Positions 1 through 9,001 of a DNA stretch of 64,000 nt are shown here, one piece after another. The DNA lies in the IMG/VR virus record IMGVR_UViG_3300020183_000067, positions 1 through 64,000 of that record; one strand, 5' to 3'. This DNA comes from a virus. A model generated the notes under the pieces. That model was not told where the DNA came from. It saw only the letters and a program-made list of their open reading frames with translations, and did no database searches. A program made the translations under genes and the position numbers. Within the stretch, counting starts at the first letter, position 1, and the number at the start of each line of letters is the position of its first letter.

Positions 1-763
1 CAGCTATTGTTGCTGTTAATGTTGCGTTGCCGAGGTTTGTAACAGTAGCACTACCGCTAAGGTCTCCGTCTAATGTTATCGTAAAGTCGGCGACATCAAA
101 ATCTAATGTATTGTCAGTATCGTCGTAGCTTACGCTAATTCCAGATTCTGTGTTTGAAGACACCATTGCTCCAACAACATCTGCTACAGCTTCATCAAAG
201 TCTGTAATTGCTGTAGATGTTATTGCAATATTTGTTGTTGCGGCAGCTGTTAAACGACCTTGTGCATCGACAGTAAATGTTGCTACTGCTGTAGCTGAAC
301 CGTAAGCTGCAGCAGTAACAGCAGTATTGTCAAGATTAATTGTGACAGTGTCTGATGTTGTAGCAGACGATAATCCAGTGCCACCAGAAACAGTCAATGT
401 ATCACCAAGAGTAATGGTTTGATTTGAGCCAGAATCTCCTGCCAAAGTAAATGACCCAGATACAGCAGAAACTGCAGTGTCAACATATGCTTTTGTTGCA
501 GCGTGTGTGTTAGAAGATGGAGTTGGGACTATTACCGTTCCTGTAAATGTTTTATTTCCAGAAATTGTCTGAGCACCAGTGAGTGTGGCAAATGCTCCAG
601 GTCCAGCTATCGCCAATACTGAAGTTGCGTCACCGCTAGCATCACCTTTTCCGTAATATAGTGTTTCATCTACCTCATTAAAAGCTAGTTCTGCATTTTT
701 TAAGCTGGACGGTGCACCAGATGCTCCACTAGTTCTTCTTTTAATTCTAAGTGTATTGGCCAT
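1..763 (-). CDS. Tail fibre protein, N-terminal 254 residues (runs off window)
   Basis: Open minus-strand frame from ATG at 763 to the window edge, preceded by a GGAGG-like site lying inside the end of the upstream gene. The start MANTLRIKRR, followed by an Ala/Ser/Thr-rich region (SLKNAELAFNEVDETLYYGK, then TFTGTVIVPTPSS and THAATKAYVD), is the usual N-terminal architecture of myovirus and marine/freshwater phage tail fibres; the repeated beta-strand-like Thr/Val segments suggest a trimeric fibre shaft. It is the distal gene of the minus-strand tail cluster. The C-terminus and receptor-binding tip are outside the window. Confidence 0.75.
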   Translation of the reverse strand, partial: MANTLRIKRRTSGASGAPSSLKNAELAFNEVDETLYYGKGDASGDATSVLAIAGPGAFATLTGAQTISGNKTFTGTVIVPTPSSNTHAATKAYVDTAVSAVSGSFTLAGDSGSNQTITLGDTLTVSGGTGLSSATTSDTVTINLDNTAVTAAAYGSATAVATFTVDAQGRLTAAATTNIAITSTAITDFDEAVADVVGAMVSSNTESGISVSYDDTDNTLDFDVADFTITLDGDLSGSATVTNLGNATLTATIA

Positions 764-764
764 T

Positions 765-1104
765 TTAGAAATTTCCTCCGTCTGTTATTTCTTTTTCTGC
801 TGTATTAACCCAATTGTTTCCGTCATACTGCAAGACATCTCCAAGTGCAACAGACGTAATAGTAACATCATTTAATCCATTTAAAAGGGCTTGTGCAGCT
901 ATTAATGTCTCTGTATTAATTATTCTATCTTTTACTGTCAAATAAATTCCAGCTGGAGAAACCCCCAAAACTGTTTGTATTGCTTCTACTGCGTCATTTA
1001 TATTTGAATGTTGTTCATGGTGTGGAACTGTGCCGTGAATTTAATGTATCTGTAGCAATCGGATTAATTAGTACATCTAATCCTGCGGGATAATTTGTTG
1101 CCAT
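765..1104 (-). CDS. Small tail/virion protein, reading frame broken by one base
   Basis: Two frames together make one plausible protein. From ATG at 1104 (site AAAGGAA upstream) the frame reads MATNYPAGLDVLINPIATDTLNS, then runs into a stop at 1015-1017. Shifting frame near 1033-1041 continues as GTVPHHEQHSNINDAVEAIQ and VLGVSPAG to the stop at 765. The order 'NYPAGLD..TNP.ATDTL...HxxQHxxINDAVEAIQ..LG' is a pattern I associate with phage tail-fibre attachment or baseplate-wedge proteins, so I treat both parts as one gene with a single-base indel (real or sequencing error). The neighbouring fibre gene starts 2 bp after its stop. Confidence 0.6.
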
Positions 1105-1115
1105 TTTAAATTCCT

Positions 1116-1526
1116 TTATATAGACAAAATTTTTGTTGATGAATTATTCCAAGATATTGTTATTTGCACATCTTCTTGTGATCCAGGGTATGGTAATCCT
1201 TCTGCTGTATCTACATAAAATAGTAATCTTGAATTAGCATCTGACCCCCCAACTTGATAAAAAACCATTGCTACTATTGCCTGGTTTGCCGGAAGGGTAA
1301 AAGTAATGTCTTCGGCGTCAATTGTTCCAGATACATTTGTTACACTTTGCAAAATAGGAAACCTAACGGCAATACCTGCTGGTGATATGTCGCTTACAAA
1401 CTGGTGAGAATTTTGTTGTGGAGTATAGGAATTTGTTGTAAATAAAACTCTAAAAGAGTTATCTGTAAAATCAAATTCTCCATTTAAGATAGCTTCTTTT
1501 GCTTTTGTATAAATAAAGTTTGCCAA
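1116..1526 (-). CDS. Structural protein, probable tail/fibre accessory (136 aa)
   Basis: 136-aa protein starting MANFIYTKAKEAILNGEFDF. This opening is frequent in small phage virion proteins found beside tail fibres. The rest is predicted beta-rich with no signal peptide or membrane segment. It lies between two tail-type genes with gaps of 11 and 1 bp, so it is almost certainly co-transcribed with them. No enzymatic motif is visible; the structural role is inferred from position and N-terminal style. Confidence 0.6.
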   Translation of the reverse strand: MANFIYTKAKEAILNGEFDFTDNSFRVLFTTNSYTPQQNSHQFVSDISPAGIAVRFPILQSVTNVSGTIDAEDITFTLPANQAIVAMVFYQVGGSDANSRLLFYVDTAEGLPYPGSQEDVQITISWNNSSTKILSI

Positions 1527-1527
1527 T

Positions 1528-2298
1528 TTAAATTCCTATTTCTTTTGAAAGTATAATTCTATATTTGTATCCTTTTTCAAAGTATTTTTTTTGAGCCGTG
1601 TTATACGACGGCGTTGCATCCAGAGAAGGAAAATCAATATAAACTTCAGATTTCCAAGAATGCATAGAGATTTGTGTTAAAACAGTTTGCCAGCGAGTGG
1701 GATCTGTTTGAATCTTTTTTCTTTGAACCTTAAAATAAGTATTATTCAAAAAGTTTGTGGCTGGCCTCGCGTTAAAGTAAACTATGACTCTTCCTGCGTT
1801 ATAGTCATTATCTATATAAAAGTCACCATTTTCAGGATCAACACTTTTTACATAAAACTGTGGATTTTTGGCAAGAATCTGAACAGTTGTAAAAGCGTCG
1901 GTTCTTATGGATTTATCCTCAATCAGCAGCTCTTGTACAACTGGGACAGTGTAGGAATTAAACTCCGAAGGTGTTGCCGATTCTTGTTGGGTAAAACAAA
2001 TTTGTTCTTCTGATATAGACTCATTGGAAGCATCCAAAAAATTTACAAGTCTTATCAAATACTGTTTTCCGCTTTGCCTTTGGGCGTCCCAATATAACTT
2101 TAATGTTCTTGATATTTGATTATAATCAGCTATTGTATTTATTGTCAAGAATGGGTTTGACAAAACTGCTGGGGTAGCGTCATCTGTTTGAACAACAAAG
2201 TTAGAGTTCTTCAAAGAAGATATCTTTATGGTTTTTCCAAACCTCACTACAACCATGTTATTGTCCACAATTGCATAGTCAATCAAGGGAAGTGACAC
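1528..2298 (-). CDS. Probable tail structural protein with beta-sandwich repeats (256 aa)
   Basis: 256 aa, beta-rich, with two similar halves each containing 'N..F.V...D' and 'G..Y.I.L.N' type strands (for example KQYLIRLVNFLDASNE and KGYKYRIILSKEIGI), consistent with Ig-like or fibronectin-like domains common in tail and baseplate proteins. No catalytic motif. It starts 133 bp after the capsid gene stop, behind a strong terminator, so it begins a new minus-strand unit (2298 to below 1) containing the tail-tip genes. Confidence 0.5.
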   Translation of the reverse strand: MSLPLIDYAIVDNNMVVVRFGKTIKISSLKNSNFVVQTDDATPAVLSNPFLTINTIADYNQISRTLKLYWDAQRQSGKQYLIRLVNFLDASNESISEEQICFTQQESATPSEFNSYTVPVVQELLIEDKSIRTDAFTTVQILAKNPQFYVKSVDPENGDFYIDNDYNAGRVIVYFNARPATNFLNNTYFKVQRKKIQTDPTRWQTVLTQISMHSWKSEVYIDFPSLDATPSYNTAQKKYFEKGYKYRIILSKEIGI

Positions 2299-2356
2299 AT
2301 CAATCTCCTGTTTTTTCTTCTATTTAACTAGTAACAAAAAGTATTACGAAAACCAA

Positions 2357-2386
2357 CAGGGGGGTGGTGTTTTCACCACCCCCCTG
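2357..2386 (-). terminator. 13-bp perfect hairpin between capsid and tail genes
   Basis: Perfect 13-bp inverted repeat with a four-base loop (left arm 2357-2369, right arm 2374-2386). On the minus strand it follows the capsid gene stop (2432) and is followed by GGTTTTCG. Such a stable stem behind a major capsid gene usually terminates or stabilises the very abundant capsid mRNA. Confidence 0.75.
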
Positions 2387-2431
2387 GGCTAGGGATTTGT
2401 AACTATAACCTCCCTAAGGATTTTTGTCGCA

Positions 2432-3487
2432 TTAGATCTGGTTGAAAACCTGAACTTCGTAGTTACGTGCGAGGCTGACATTCTTGGCAACTGTGATACC
2501 TTCACCGTCACCAAGCATCACGATGTCGTAACGCTCCTTCATCTTCATCGAGCGAATGTCACGGCTAGGATCATCAAATTGATCTGTGCTCATGTCATCT
2601 TTGACGAGGATTGTTCCAACCTCGTTACGGTCGATGAGGAAAATGTCTGACTTGGCTGGTGTTGCACCGCTCTTTGCTGTAAAGCTTACGAATGGTGAAA
2701 CAATTACATTCAAGCCCATTGGGGCAGTTGCATTCAGCGCTGCATCAGGACTGCTTGGACGATATCCCCAACTGGTATTAACCGCAGAAGCGGCGCCACC
2801 CATGTGGAAGATTGCGTCTTTAAGGAATACTGACCACATCAATGGATGTAGAATGAAGTCTGTTGGAATGTGCTTTTCAGCCATGAGAACTGCTGCCATG
2901 TCAACAACGTCGTCCCAACGAATTGTTTCGTTGGCTGCTCCGTCGACTCCAAGACCAGTAGTGTCATCATAGGATCCGCTATCATTGTCAAAAACAATTG
3001 TAGCTGCGTCCTTGAAACGGCTTAGTGCAATTTGTTCTTTGAGGCGAGCCATTGCGCGACCTGCTGCTCTTACGTGAAGACCAACAATGTCCCAAAGTGA
3101 GTCAGCGATGACTTCTTCAGTGAATGAAAGCTTGACACCCTTTTTGGATACCTTGCCCTCAATTTGCTTTGCAAAGGCTAGTGCCTGCTCTGGGTACTCT
3201 TGTCCTTCGGGAATCTCAGCAGCTTGAATTGCGTTGACTGCGGGGAACTCTAGCGAGCGCCCCTTTCCTAAACGGACTACAGAAAGAAGAGGAGTTACCA
3301 GTAATTGTGGTTCCGCTGCTTCTCTAAGAGTACGAGAGATAACCTTTGGGAAGAGTGCGGCAGCGTCGGCTGAAGCAAAGGCCTCCTTGATTGTTACTCT
3401 ATTGTTCTCATCAATGTGTCCATCTTCGGCCAGCGCGGCTTCCCAAGCTGGGAGACCCGAGAGGAGCTCTTGTATTGTTTTGCTCAT
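2432..3487 (-). CDS. Major capsid protein, HK97 fold (351 aa)
   Basis: 351 aa. Near the N-terminus is a charged helical region, then PLLSVVRLGKGRSLEFPAV (strand and E-loop-like region), SFTEEVIADSLWDIVGLHV (spine-helix-like) and a C-terminal beta region ending RSMKMKERYDIVMLGDGEG. The 'IPEGQEYPEQ' and 'DIFLIDRNEVGTILVKDD' segments are typical of HK97-type major capsid proteins. Position immediately downstream of a decoration-like gene and the protease/scaffold gene matches the usual head module, and the strong SD (AGGAGG-like) and terminator fit high expression. Confidence 0.8.
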   Translation of the reverse strand: MSKTIQELLSGLPAWEAALAEDGHIDENNRVTIKEAFASADAAALFPKVISRTLREAAEPQLLVTPLLSVVRLGKGRSLEFPAVNAIQAAEIPEGQEYPEQALAFAKQIEGKVSKKGVKLSFTEEVIADSLWDIVGLHVRAAGRAMARLKEQIALSRFKDAATIVFDNDSGSYDDTTGLGVDGAANETIRWDDVVDMAAVLMAEKHIPTDFILHPLMWSVFLKDAIFHMGGAASAVNTSWGYRPSSPDAALNATAPMGLNVIVSPFVSFTAKSGATPAKSDIFLIDRNEVGTILVKDDMSTDQFDDPSRDIRSMKMKERYDIVMLGDGEGITVAKNVSLARNYEVQVFNQI

Positions 3488-3526
3488 CTTAGGATTATTC
3501 CTCCTGTGTTATTATTTCTGTTATTA

Positions 3527-4300
3527 TCAGAGCGTTAAATTGACGCGGAATGCGCCTTTTACGTTATGTACATCCAAGTTGCTACGGATACCAAGCTTGC
3601 CTGAGAAAGTGCCTGAGCGAGTAATCTCAAACACTGTCTTGAGCGCACCTGGGTCCGATGGAAGCTGCATGTAGGACAGTAGGCCGTCATCATAGTTGGC
3701 GGCAAATGTTTCTACCTCGACTACCTTACCAACCTGGAGGTAAGAATAGACTGCAGAGCTGTTGTAGAAGTCTGCAGCAGCGGCTTTGACCGGACGACCC
3801 ATATGGTCTGAACGGACAACGCTACCTACTGTGACATCCGCGTTTATACCATCAACCATTGGATACTCAACATAGCCGTGGGTGATGAAACCTGCGCCTT
3901 GAGAAGTGCCTTTGTCAAATGGACGATAAAGGTCGTATTGGGCAACTCCTACCGGAACTGATCTTGCGCCGACAGCTACTGTGTCAGTTGCGCCAGAAGA
4001 ATAGCTTGGCGTTGCACCGTTAAGCGGATCCCATGATGCAGGCATTGTGTCGCCATAGGTGACTGCAGCCGATGAACCATTAGCTGGGACAACTCTTGCA
4101 TCGCCGTTTGAATCGGCAACGACTGAAAGAATTGTTCCTTTTGGAATTACGATTTCAAAACGATCATCTTCTGAATCTTTGTACCAGGTTGGAAGACCTG
4201 GATGAGGAAGAAGGTAAGCTGCTGGAGCAATACCCTCAGACACTACAAAACGACCTGATCCAGTCTTAGTGCCTACTTTGCGAAATTTTGCTAAACTCAT
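3527..4300 (-). CDS. Probable capsid decoration/stabilisation protein (257 aa)
   Basis: 257 aa, starting MSLAKFRKVGTKTGSGRFVV, rich in Gly/Ser/Val with no membrane segment. It sits between the protease/scaffold gene and the capsid gene, the position of head decoration proteins in many phages. The region 'TILSVVADSNGDARVVPANG' followed by 'VPVGVAQYDLY' resembles the beta-rich decoration proteins of large actinophages and cyanophages. A good AAGGAGAAAC site precedes the start, and an AACTATAAAA sequence (4322-4332 on the minus strand) may be a late promoter. Confidence 0.6.
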   Translation of the reverse strand: MSLAKFRKVGTKTGSGRFVVSEGIAPAAYLLPHPGLPTWYKDSEDDRFEIVIPKGTILSVVADSNGDARVVPANGSSAAVTYGDTMPASWDPLNGATPSYSSGATDTVAVGARSVPVGVAQYDLYRPFDKGTSQGAGFITHGYVEYPMVDGINADVTVGSVVRSDHMGRPVKAAAADFYNSSAVYSYLQVGKVVEVETFAANYDDGLLSYMQLPSDPGALKTVFEITRSGTFSGKLGIRSNLDVHNVKGAFRVNLTL

Positions 4301-4322
4301 TTAAGTTTCTCCTTAAAATATT

Positions 4323-5924
4323 TTATAGTTTGATTCGACCCATTAATGCATCTACAAATACCTGCTCTGCAGAACGCTCTTGTGAAACTTCTTCTTTTTC
4401 CTTGTCAATTGTAATTGCGTTTTCTTCGCCTTCAATGACTTCTACTTCAGAATCAATTTCTGGAACGGCAGCTTTTGCAGCTTTTGCTGTCGGCATTTTT
4501 GCAATATCCCTAAGGGAATCCGCTAGAGAGCTTGCGCTTCTCTTGGCGTGATCCTCCATCAAAGATTCTCTGCTTTCAATTGCCTCAATACCTGCTGCAA
4601 TCTTTGCGTCAACAACTCTTTCTGCAAGAGTTCTATGTAATGCATTTTTGAGTTTTTTATTTTCTTCTTCAAGAAGTTGAACTTTTTCGTCTGCGTCTTT
4701 TGCTTTTTGCTCAGAAGCTTCTTTTGTGCCAGTGAGCTGTGCATCTGACTGCTCAACTTCTTTGTTTTCTTCTGCTTCTGTAGAATTTTCAGAATCAACT
4801 TTTTCAAGTTCTTCCTGCTTTTCTTCAGCTACAGGAGACTTTGTAATTCTCCATGATTCATCTGCTGGCTCTCCAGCGTCTTCACCAAGAGAAAATCTCA
4901 ATTGCCATGACCACTTTTTGTGAACATCACTAAGTGAAGTCAGCAAATCTGATGCATCCTTGTCATTAGCTTCGTCACATGTGGCAATTGCTGCCAGTAT
5001 AGTTTCGTTAAGCATAGTGTTTTTGACAAGTATGTCTTGTAGAACTTGCTGCACTTTTGAAGCAGCAGAAGGAATCTCTTCTTTTGCTTCAGGTTCCTTG
5101 CTTGTTTTGTCTTCTTCGGCTGCCGCGTTTTCTTCTGGTGCATCAGCCTCTTCTTTTGGCTCATCAACTCCAGATGCTATTGTTGAAAGATCTTGACTCA
5201 ATTCTTCAACAGCTGTCAGGACATCGTCCTGCTGAACATCGTCTTTCATATTTGACTTCTCCCTATGGGTTGTATCAGATTCATTCTCGTTAGATAGTAA
5301 TGATTCGTTAGAATTAATGTAATTTTCACTTTCATGAATGGCCATAGCACTTAAAAAAGACCCCTTTAGGTGAAGATAAAGAGGCTTTGATTCTTTCTTT
5401 TTGAGTGGTTCAAGAATTGACTCATTTTCTTCAAGGGAATAAATATTTTCTTCGTTCATAGAAAGAATAAACGCAGAACTTCTTGCAATCCACTCTGAAT
5501 CAGAAGTTGGAACAGTGTCTGATCCGGGAGATTGGACGGATCGAACGCTTGATTTAGAGTCCGCTGGCTGATTAACAAAAGAATACTCTTTAAAAGAAAT
5601 GTCCTGCATGTCTATAAAAGCCAGCTTTCCCTTGTAAACCTGACCCCTCTTGTACCTTGCTGCGGGTGGCTTTCCAGCAGATTCTGATGCCAGGTCATCG
5701 CCACTGATAGAGCATATCGCCTTGCCGGCTCGTCCTCCAACAGAACCGGTTAAATATCTCTTATCAAGAACCTTTTGTATTGCAACTGGATCTGTTATAG
5801 CTATTTGAAGCCTAACAAAAGAACCACCGTCTTGTTCTTTGTCCATCTTTGCTGCCATTACTCTACCAATTGGCTCAGAATTTAAATCGTGGTTTAAAAT
5901 AATTGGCTTTGGATACGGTTCCAC
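4323..5924 (-). CDS. Prohead maturation protease fused to scaffold-like region (main frame)
   Basis: 533 residues in this frame, but the N-terminus lies in another frame (see 5968-6114). Residues 1-130 are a prohead serine-protease-like domain: PYPKPIILNHD (His12), then LTGSVGG (Ser61) and FKEYSFVNQPAD, the His...Ser spacing and strand pattern of U35/U9-type head proteases. Residues ~220-500 are extremely Glu/Lys/Ala-rich and predicted coiled coil (EEENKKLKNALHRTLAERVV), as expected of an internal scaffold that the protease degrades. The C-terminal 'VFVDALMGRIKL' could contact capsid. Location directly upstream of decoration and capsid genes supports this. Confidence 0.75.
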   Translation of the reverse strand: MEPYPKPIILNHDLNSEPIGRVMAAKMDKEQDGGSFVRLQIAITDPVAIQKVLDKRYLTGSVGGRAGKAICSISGDDLASESAGKPPAARYKRGQVYKGKLAFIDMQDISFKEYSFVNQPADSKSSVRSVQSPGSDTVPTSDSEWIARSSAFILSMNEENIYSLEENESILEPLKKKESKPLYLHLKGSFLSAMAIHESENYINSNESLLSNENESDTTHREKSNMKDDVQQDDVLTAVEELSQDLSTIASGVDEPKEEADAPEENAAAEEDKTSKEPEAKEEIPSAASKVQQVLQDILVKNTMLNETILAAIATCDEANDKDASDLLTSLSDVHKKWSWQLRFSLGEDAGEPADESWRITKSPVAEEKQEELEKVDSENSTEAEENKEVEQSDAQLTGTKEASEQKAKDADEKVQLLEEENKKLKNALHRTLAERVVDAKIAAGIEAIESRESLMEDHAKRSASSLADSLRDIAKMPTAKAAKAAVPEIDSEVEVIEGEENAITIDKEKEEVSQERSAEQVFVDALMGRIKL

Positions 5925-5967
5925 CCAAGACTGTAGCGCTTTTTCTAGCTCAATAACAGAATAATTG

Positions 5968-6114
5968 TTATAATTTCCGTGTCAATCCCTCGTGAATCGC
6001 AGCAACTTCTATAATCAAACCTTGATTTGAGTTAGCAGCTTCTTCAAATGAAAAATTTGTTTTTGAAAAATCTGGAAGTTTAACAGTAAAATTTTCTACA
6101 AAATCAAAACTCAT
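5968..6114 (-). CDS. N-terminal part of the head protease, separated by a frameshift
   Basis: ATG at 6114 with GGAGAACTTC upstream gives 48 residues ending IIEVAAIHEGLTRKL. Skipping one base in the AAA run (plus-strand 5974-5976) gives HEGLTRNYNNYSVIELEKAL and SWVEPYPKP, joining exactly to the main protease frame. 'iHeGltrN.n.Y....L..a..sw..PyPKPii.NHD' is the standard N-terminus of this protease family, so one gene is implied (4323-6114, about 597 aa). Either an indel error or a real frameshift at the A-run. Confidence 0.7.
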   Translation of the reverse strand: MSFDFVENFTVKLPDFSKTNFSFEEAANSNQGLIIEVAAIHEGLTRKL

Positions 6115-6150
6115 GAAGTTCTCCGTTATTGATTAGCGCTGCTGCTGAAA

Positions 6151-6163
6151 GATATAGTAATTT
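6151..6163 (-). promoter_or_regulatory. Late-promoter-like motif TTACTATA
   Basis: Minus-strand AATTACTATATC, about 40 nt upstream of the protease start at 6114, with no convincing -35. The same core is found upstream of 8941, 23447 and 24960 at similar distances. A short -10-only element is the style of phage late promoters; the assignment is by repetition and position only. Confidence 0.45.
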
Positions 6164-6207
6164 GCTTTTATAGCATTAAACAATTTTATACAAAATAAGT
6201 CATGTTT

Positions 6208-6981
6208 TTATACAATTTGAAAAATTTGATTTTCTCTTGAATCGCCATTTTTTAAAAACCCCGGCAGCATCTCTTCGTGCATTATGTGTGCAGCGTAAAG
6301 ATAGCTCGCACAGCCTAGTTTATAGCCTTTTCTCGCTGCGTCTGCGCACCATCCAAGATCTTCACCCTGTGAATGAAGCTCATAGTTAATGTTATTATAA
6401 ACTTCTTTTGACATCATTTTAGCAGCCATTATAACATCTGATTGAAATACAGTTCCAATTGGGTACGATTCATTTCTTGTTGCCTTAAAGCTTTCTTTAT
6501 CCACCCAAGACATTACGCTCGGAAAATTGCTATCTAAAGGAGTCATATACATTAGTGGGCTAATCGCATCGTACCCGTCTAAAATGTGACCAATAAGAAG
6601 TTCTAAAGTAGAATCATTTTTTATAATCACATCAGAATCTAAACTAAAATAATAATCTGGCTGTAGTTCTCTTACTCTTTTAAGAACAGAGTTTCTTAAA
6701 TTAACCATGTTTTCGTATTTTGAGATTGTCCACTGTCTTGATCTTGGAGAATGCTCAAAGTGCGGCAAATCTTCTCTAACATTTATTTCTAAATGTGGAA
6801 TTTCTTTGTGATAATTTTTCCACATCATTATTAGATTTATAGTTTCCTGATCATCTGGAGCTGCTTCAAAAACAAAACCAATTTTATTTAGAGGAATTGA
6901 TTGTCTTTCTATTGCAGAAGCCCACAAAGGAAATATCCATTTTCTTTTATAAATAGGGCAGCCTATAACTAGTTTCATCAT
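6208..6981 (-). CDS. Glycosyltransferase, GT-A fold with DxD motif (257 aa)
   Basis: 257 aa. N-terminal LVIGCPIYKRKWIFPLW and a central SLDSDVII (Asp115-x-Asp117), followed by an acidic C-terminal GEDLGWC segment: the nucleotide-sugar-binding strand, metal-binding DxD and catalytic-region layout of family-2-like glycosyltransferases. Embedded between head protease and portal genes, so likely expressed late; such enzymes glycosylate virion proteins or phage-modified surfaces, but the acceptor cannot be read from sequence. Overlaps the next upstream gene by 4 bp (ATGA), implying coupled translation. Confidence 0.7.
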   Translation of the reverse strand: MMKLVIGCPIYKRKWIFPLWASAIERQSIPLNKIGFVFEAAPDDQETINLIMMWKNYHKEIPHLEINVREDLPHFEHSPRSRQWTISKYENMVNLRNSVLKRVRELQPDYYFSLDSDVIIKNDSTLELLIGHILDGYDAISPLMYMTPLDSNFPSVMSWVDKESFKATRNESYPIGTVFQSDVIMAAKMMSKEVYNNINYELHSQGEDLGWCADAARKGYKLGCASYLYAAHIMHEEMLPGFLKNGDSRENQIFQIV

Positions 6982-7295
6982 ACTTCTTGTGTGTCAGCCA
7001 GTTCTGTCTTTGTGTGCTTCTTTGCAACTGGTTCAGATTTTTCTTTTGGCTTATCTTGTTCTTTTGGTTTGTCTTCGATTACTTTTTCTTTTGCTTGCTC
7101 AACAGTTGGATCTTCAACCTGTGTTTCGTCTTGCACTATATAATCAAGAACTTGCATAATCCCATCTATTAATTCTACAATTATTTGCAGAGCTAATCTT
7201 ACTTGGCCATTTTGAACAGCTGTATTTAATCCTTCTACTGCATCTTCTGTTAGAAGAAATTGTTTTGCTGTTTCAGATGTAATTATAATTCCCAT
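6978..7295 (-). CDS. Unknown 105-aa protein with charged tail
   Basis: Residues 1-60 are helical and moderately hydrophobic (LNTAVQNGQVRLALQIIVEL, then DGIMQVLDY); residues 61-105 are Lys/Glu/Pro-rich and disordered (EKVIEDKPKEQDKPKEKSEP). Overlaps the portal stop by 1 bp and the glycosyltransferase by 4 bp, so it belongs to the same operon. The helical-plus-acidic-tail organisation occurs in small head or chaperone proteins, but I do not recognise a family. Confidence 0.55.
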   Translation of the reverse strand: MGIIITSETAKQFLLTEDAVEGLNTAVQNGQVRLALQIIVELIDGIMQVLDYIVQDETQVEDPTVEQAKEKVIEDKPKEQDKPKEKSEPVAKKHTKTELADTQEV

Positions 7296-8941
7296 TATTC
7301 CTCACTTGCATCTTTTTGAGTATCCTCTTCCACAATAAATACATTATACTGCTCTTCCAACAAATTCTCAACTACCGATAACCATGTTGGATCTGATCTT
7401 TTGATATTGGGAGAATTTCTTCTGCCTTTTTGGTTTTGTGGTCTTATAACGTTTCCAGGACCTCTTCTTTTAGACGGCAAGTTTCTTTCACCTTTTTGAG
7501 CAGAATCTTGTTTATCTCCGTCTTTTTGAACGTCTTTCATCGCAGATGCTTTTGCTTGATTTTCGCTTTGAGCAGAACTGATATTTATTTGATTCTGTCC
7601 TTGAATTGACATAAACAAATTTTCTTTATCAACTTCTGGATCTTCTCCCAATTTAATTCTTGCTTCTGAAAGAGTAATTAAAGAGTTGACATATTTTTGA
7701 ACTATGTGTGTTTCTTTCTTTACTTGTGTGTCAACATCTATTTCATTAAACTTAAAAAAACAACGATCTGACATTGCTGAATCATATGGATGAATTAGCG
7801 GATCAAATCCACCCTCAAATAAAAGTTCATTAAAAATATGAACCCTAACCATCTCGGCAAATTGTTTTTGATATTGTTTAATCTTGTCGTAAAGCGCAGT
7901 ATCAAGTCTTTCAGTAATAGATCTATTTCCTCCGTCAAAACTCATTCCCAAATGATGTGGGGCAACACCAAGACCTATCGCAACTCTTTCCTTAAAATGG
8001 CTTAAATATTTTGAAGCATCTAATGCTTCCTGATTAGAACCTATTATTTCGACATCATGCCTAAACGGAAGTATCAAACCACCTTCTGCCCTTAAATTTT
8101 CAATCTCAATAGCTGCCTGATCAATTTCTTCTGGTTCTGCAGGTTGATCTGCAGTTCCAATTCTGTATTTATACAAAGGAAACAATTCGCGGTGAACCAG
8201 GTTTTGAATGTCTTCCTCCATTTGACGCAGAGCGACAACGTCGTCTAAAACGCTTGATAAAAAAGGAGTTCCAAATGCTCTACCTGGTTTTTTATCAAAC
8301 GCTAAATGAACAACTTTATCTGCGTTCCATTTTGGATCTCTTTCTGTTGGAGCATAGGTAAGAGGATTTGTTCTCTGAAGATATGCCTTAGGTTTATTAT
8401 GTTTGTCTCGTAAAATTCTGGTCTGCTCAGTGGGGATAAGGTAATAGCCGACTATTGGTTCTGCGCCATTAAGTGATTTCAAAGAAGTCGGAAAATATTC
8501 AGTTAAATCTGCTCTAGCTTTTACAAAAAACGCGTTTGCAAACTTAAACAACTGATCAGATAAATCAATTAAAAAATCTAAAAATGGCCTGTTCATTGCC
8601 ATTTCCATGTAGTCTATTCTTTGGTATAGGTAACCAACTGCTTCTGGATTTTCCCCAACTATTTGCCAACCCTCTTTCCAAAAGAGATCTTTATGTTTTG
8701 ATATTGCCTGCTTAACATATGAATCTGTATCTATGGCTTGAATAATTCTGTCAAAATTGTAAGGAGACGGTTCAAAGTTAGTTCTTCCAGTATAATAATA
8801 ATTTACACCCCTATATCCTAGGGCTAAAGCTGCGATCTTCATTGTTCTACCAAGAGAACTTATTTTTTCAGGCTCCATTTGAGCTGAAAAAAAATCAACA
8901 CCCTCTATTTTTGTAAAAGGTAAATATTCGCGTAAGGCCAT
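7295..8941 (-). CDS. Portal protein (548 aa)
   Basis: 548 aa, the usual size for a dodecameric portal. Recognisable features: DSYVKQAISKHKDLFWKEGW (clip/stem start), YYLIPTEQTRILRDKH, DKVVHLAFDKKPGRAFGTPF ('GtPfl' region), SIT-ERLDTALYDKIKQYQKQF and a C-terminal disordered Lys/Gln-rich tail. The order 'D..V..a...k' - 'G.......iP' - 'HL.......G.P.l..v' - 'R....G' is typical of phage portal families. It precedes protease and capsid genes as expected. The start ATG at 8941 lies 31 nt below a TATAGTA element. Confidence 0.85.
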   Translation of the reverse strand: MALREYLPFTKIEGVDFFSAQMEPEKISSLGRTMKIAALALGYRGVNYYYTGRTNFEPSPYNFDRIIQAIDTDSYVKQAISKHKDLFWKEGWQIVGENPEAVGYLYQRIDYMEMAMNRPFLDFLIDLSDQLFKFANAFFVKARADLTEYFPTSLKSLNGAEPIVGYYLIPTEQTRILRDKHNKPKAYLQRTNPLTYAPTERDPKWNADKVVHLAFDKKPGRAFGTPFLSSVLDDVVALRQMEEDIQNLVHRELFPLYKYRIGTADQPAEPEEIDQAAIEIENLRAEGGLILPFRHDVEIIGSNQEALDASKYLSHFKERVAIGLGVAPHHLGMSFDGGNRSITERLDTALYDKIKQYQKQFAEMVRVHIFNELLFEGGFDPLIHPYDSAMSDRCFFKFNEIDVDTQVKKETHIVQKYVNSLITLSEARIKLGEDPEVDKENLFMSIQGQNQINISSAQSENQAKASAMKDVQKDGDKQDSAQKGERNLPSKRRGPGNVIRPQNQKGRRNSPNIKRSDPTWLSVVENLLEEQYNVFIVEEDTQKDASEE

Positions 8942-8967
8942 AGTTAACTAAACTCCATTTTGAATTA

Positions 8968-8981
8968 TAATATTGTATAGT
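8968..8981 (-). promoter_or_regulatory. Late-promoter-like motif before portal gene
   Basis: Minus-strand GTACTATACAATATTATAAT lies just upstream of the portal start. It contains both the recurring ACTATA core and a TATAAT hexamer. Position and similarity to the elements at 6151, 23470 and 24981 support a promoter role. Confidence 0.45.
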
Positions 8982-9001
8982 ACAGTTGGTTTTAGTGTTA
9001 A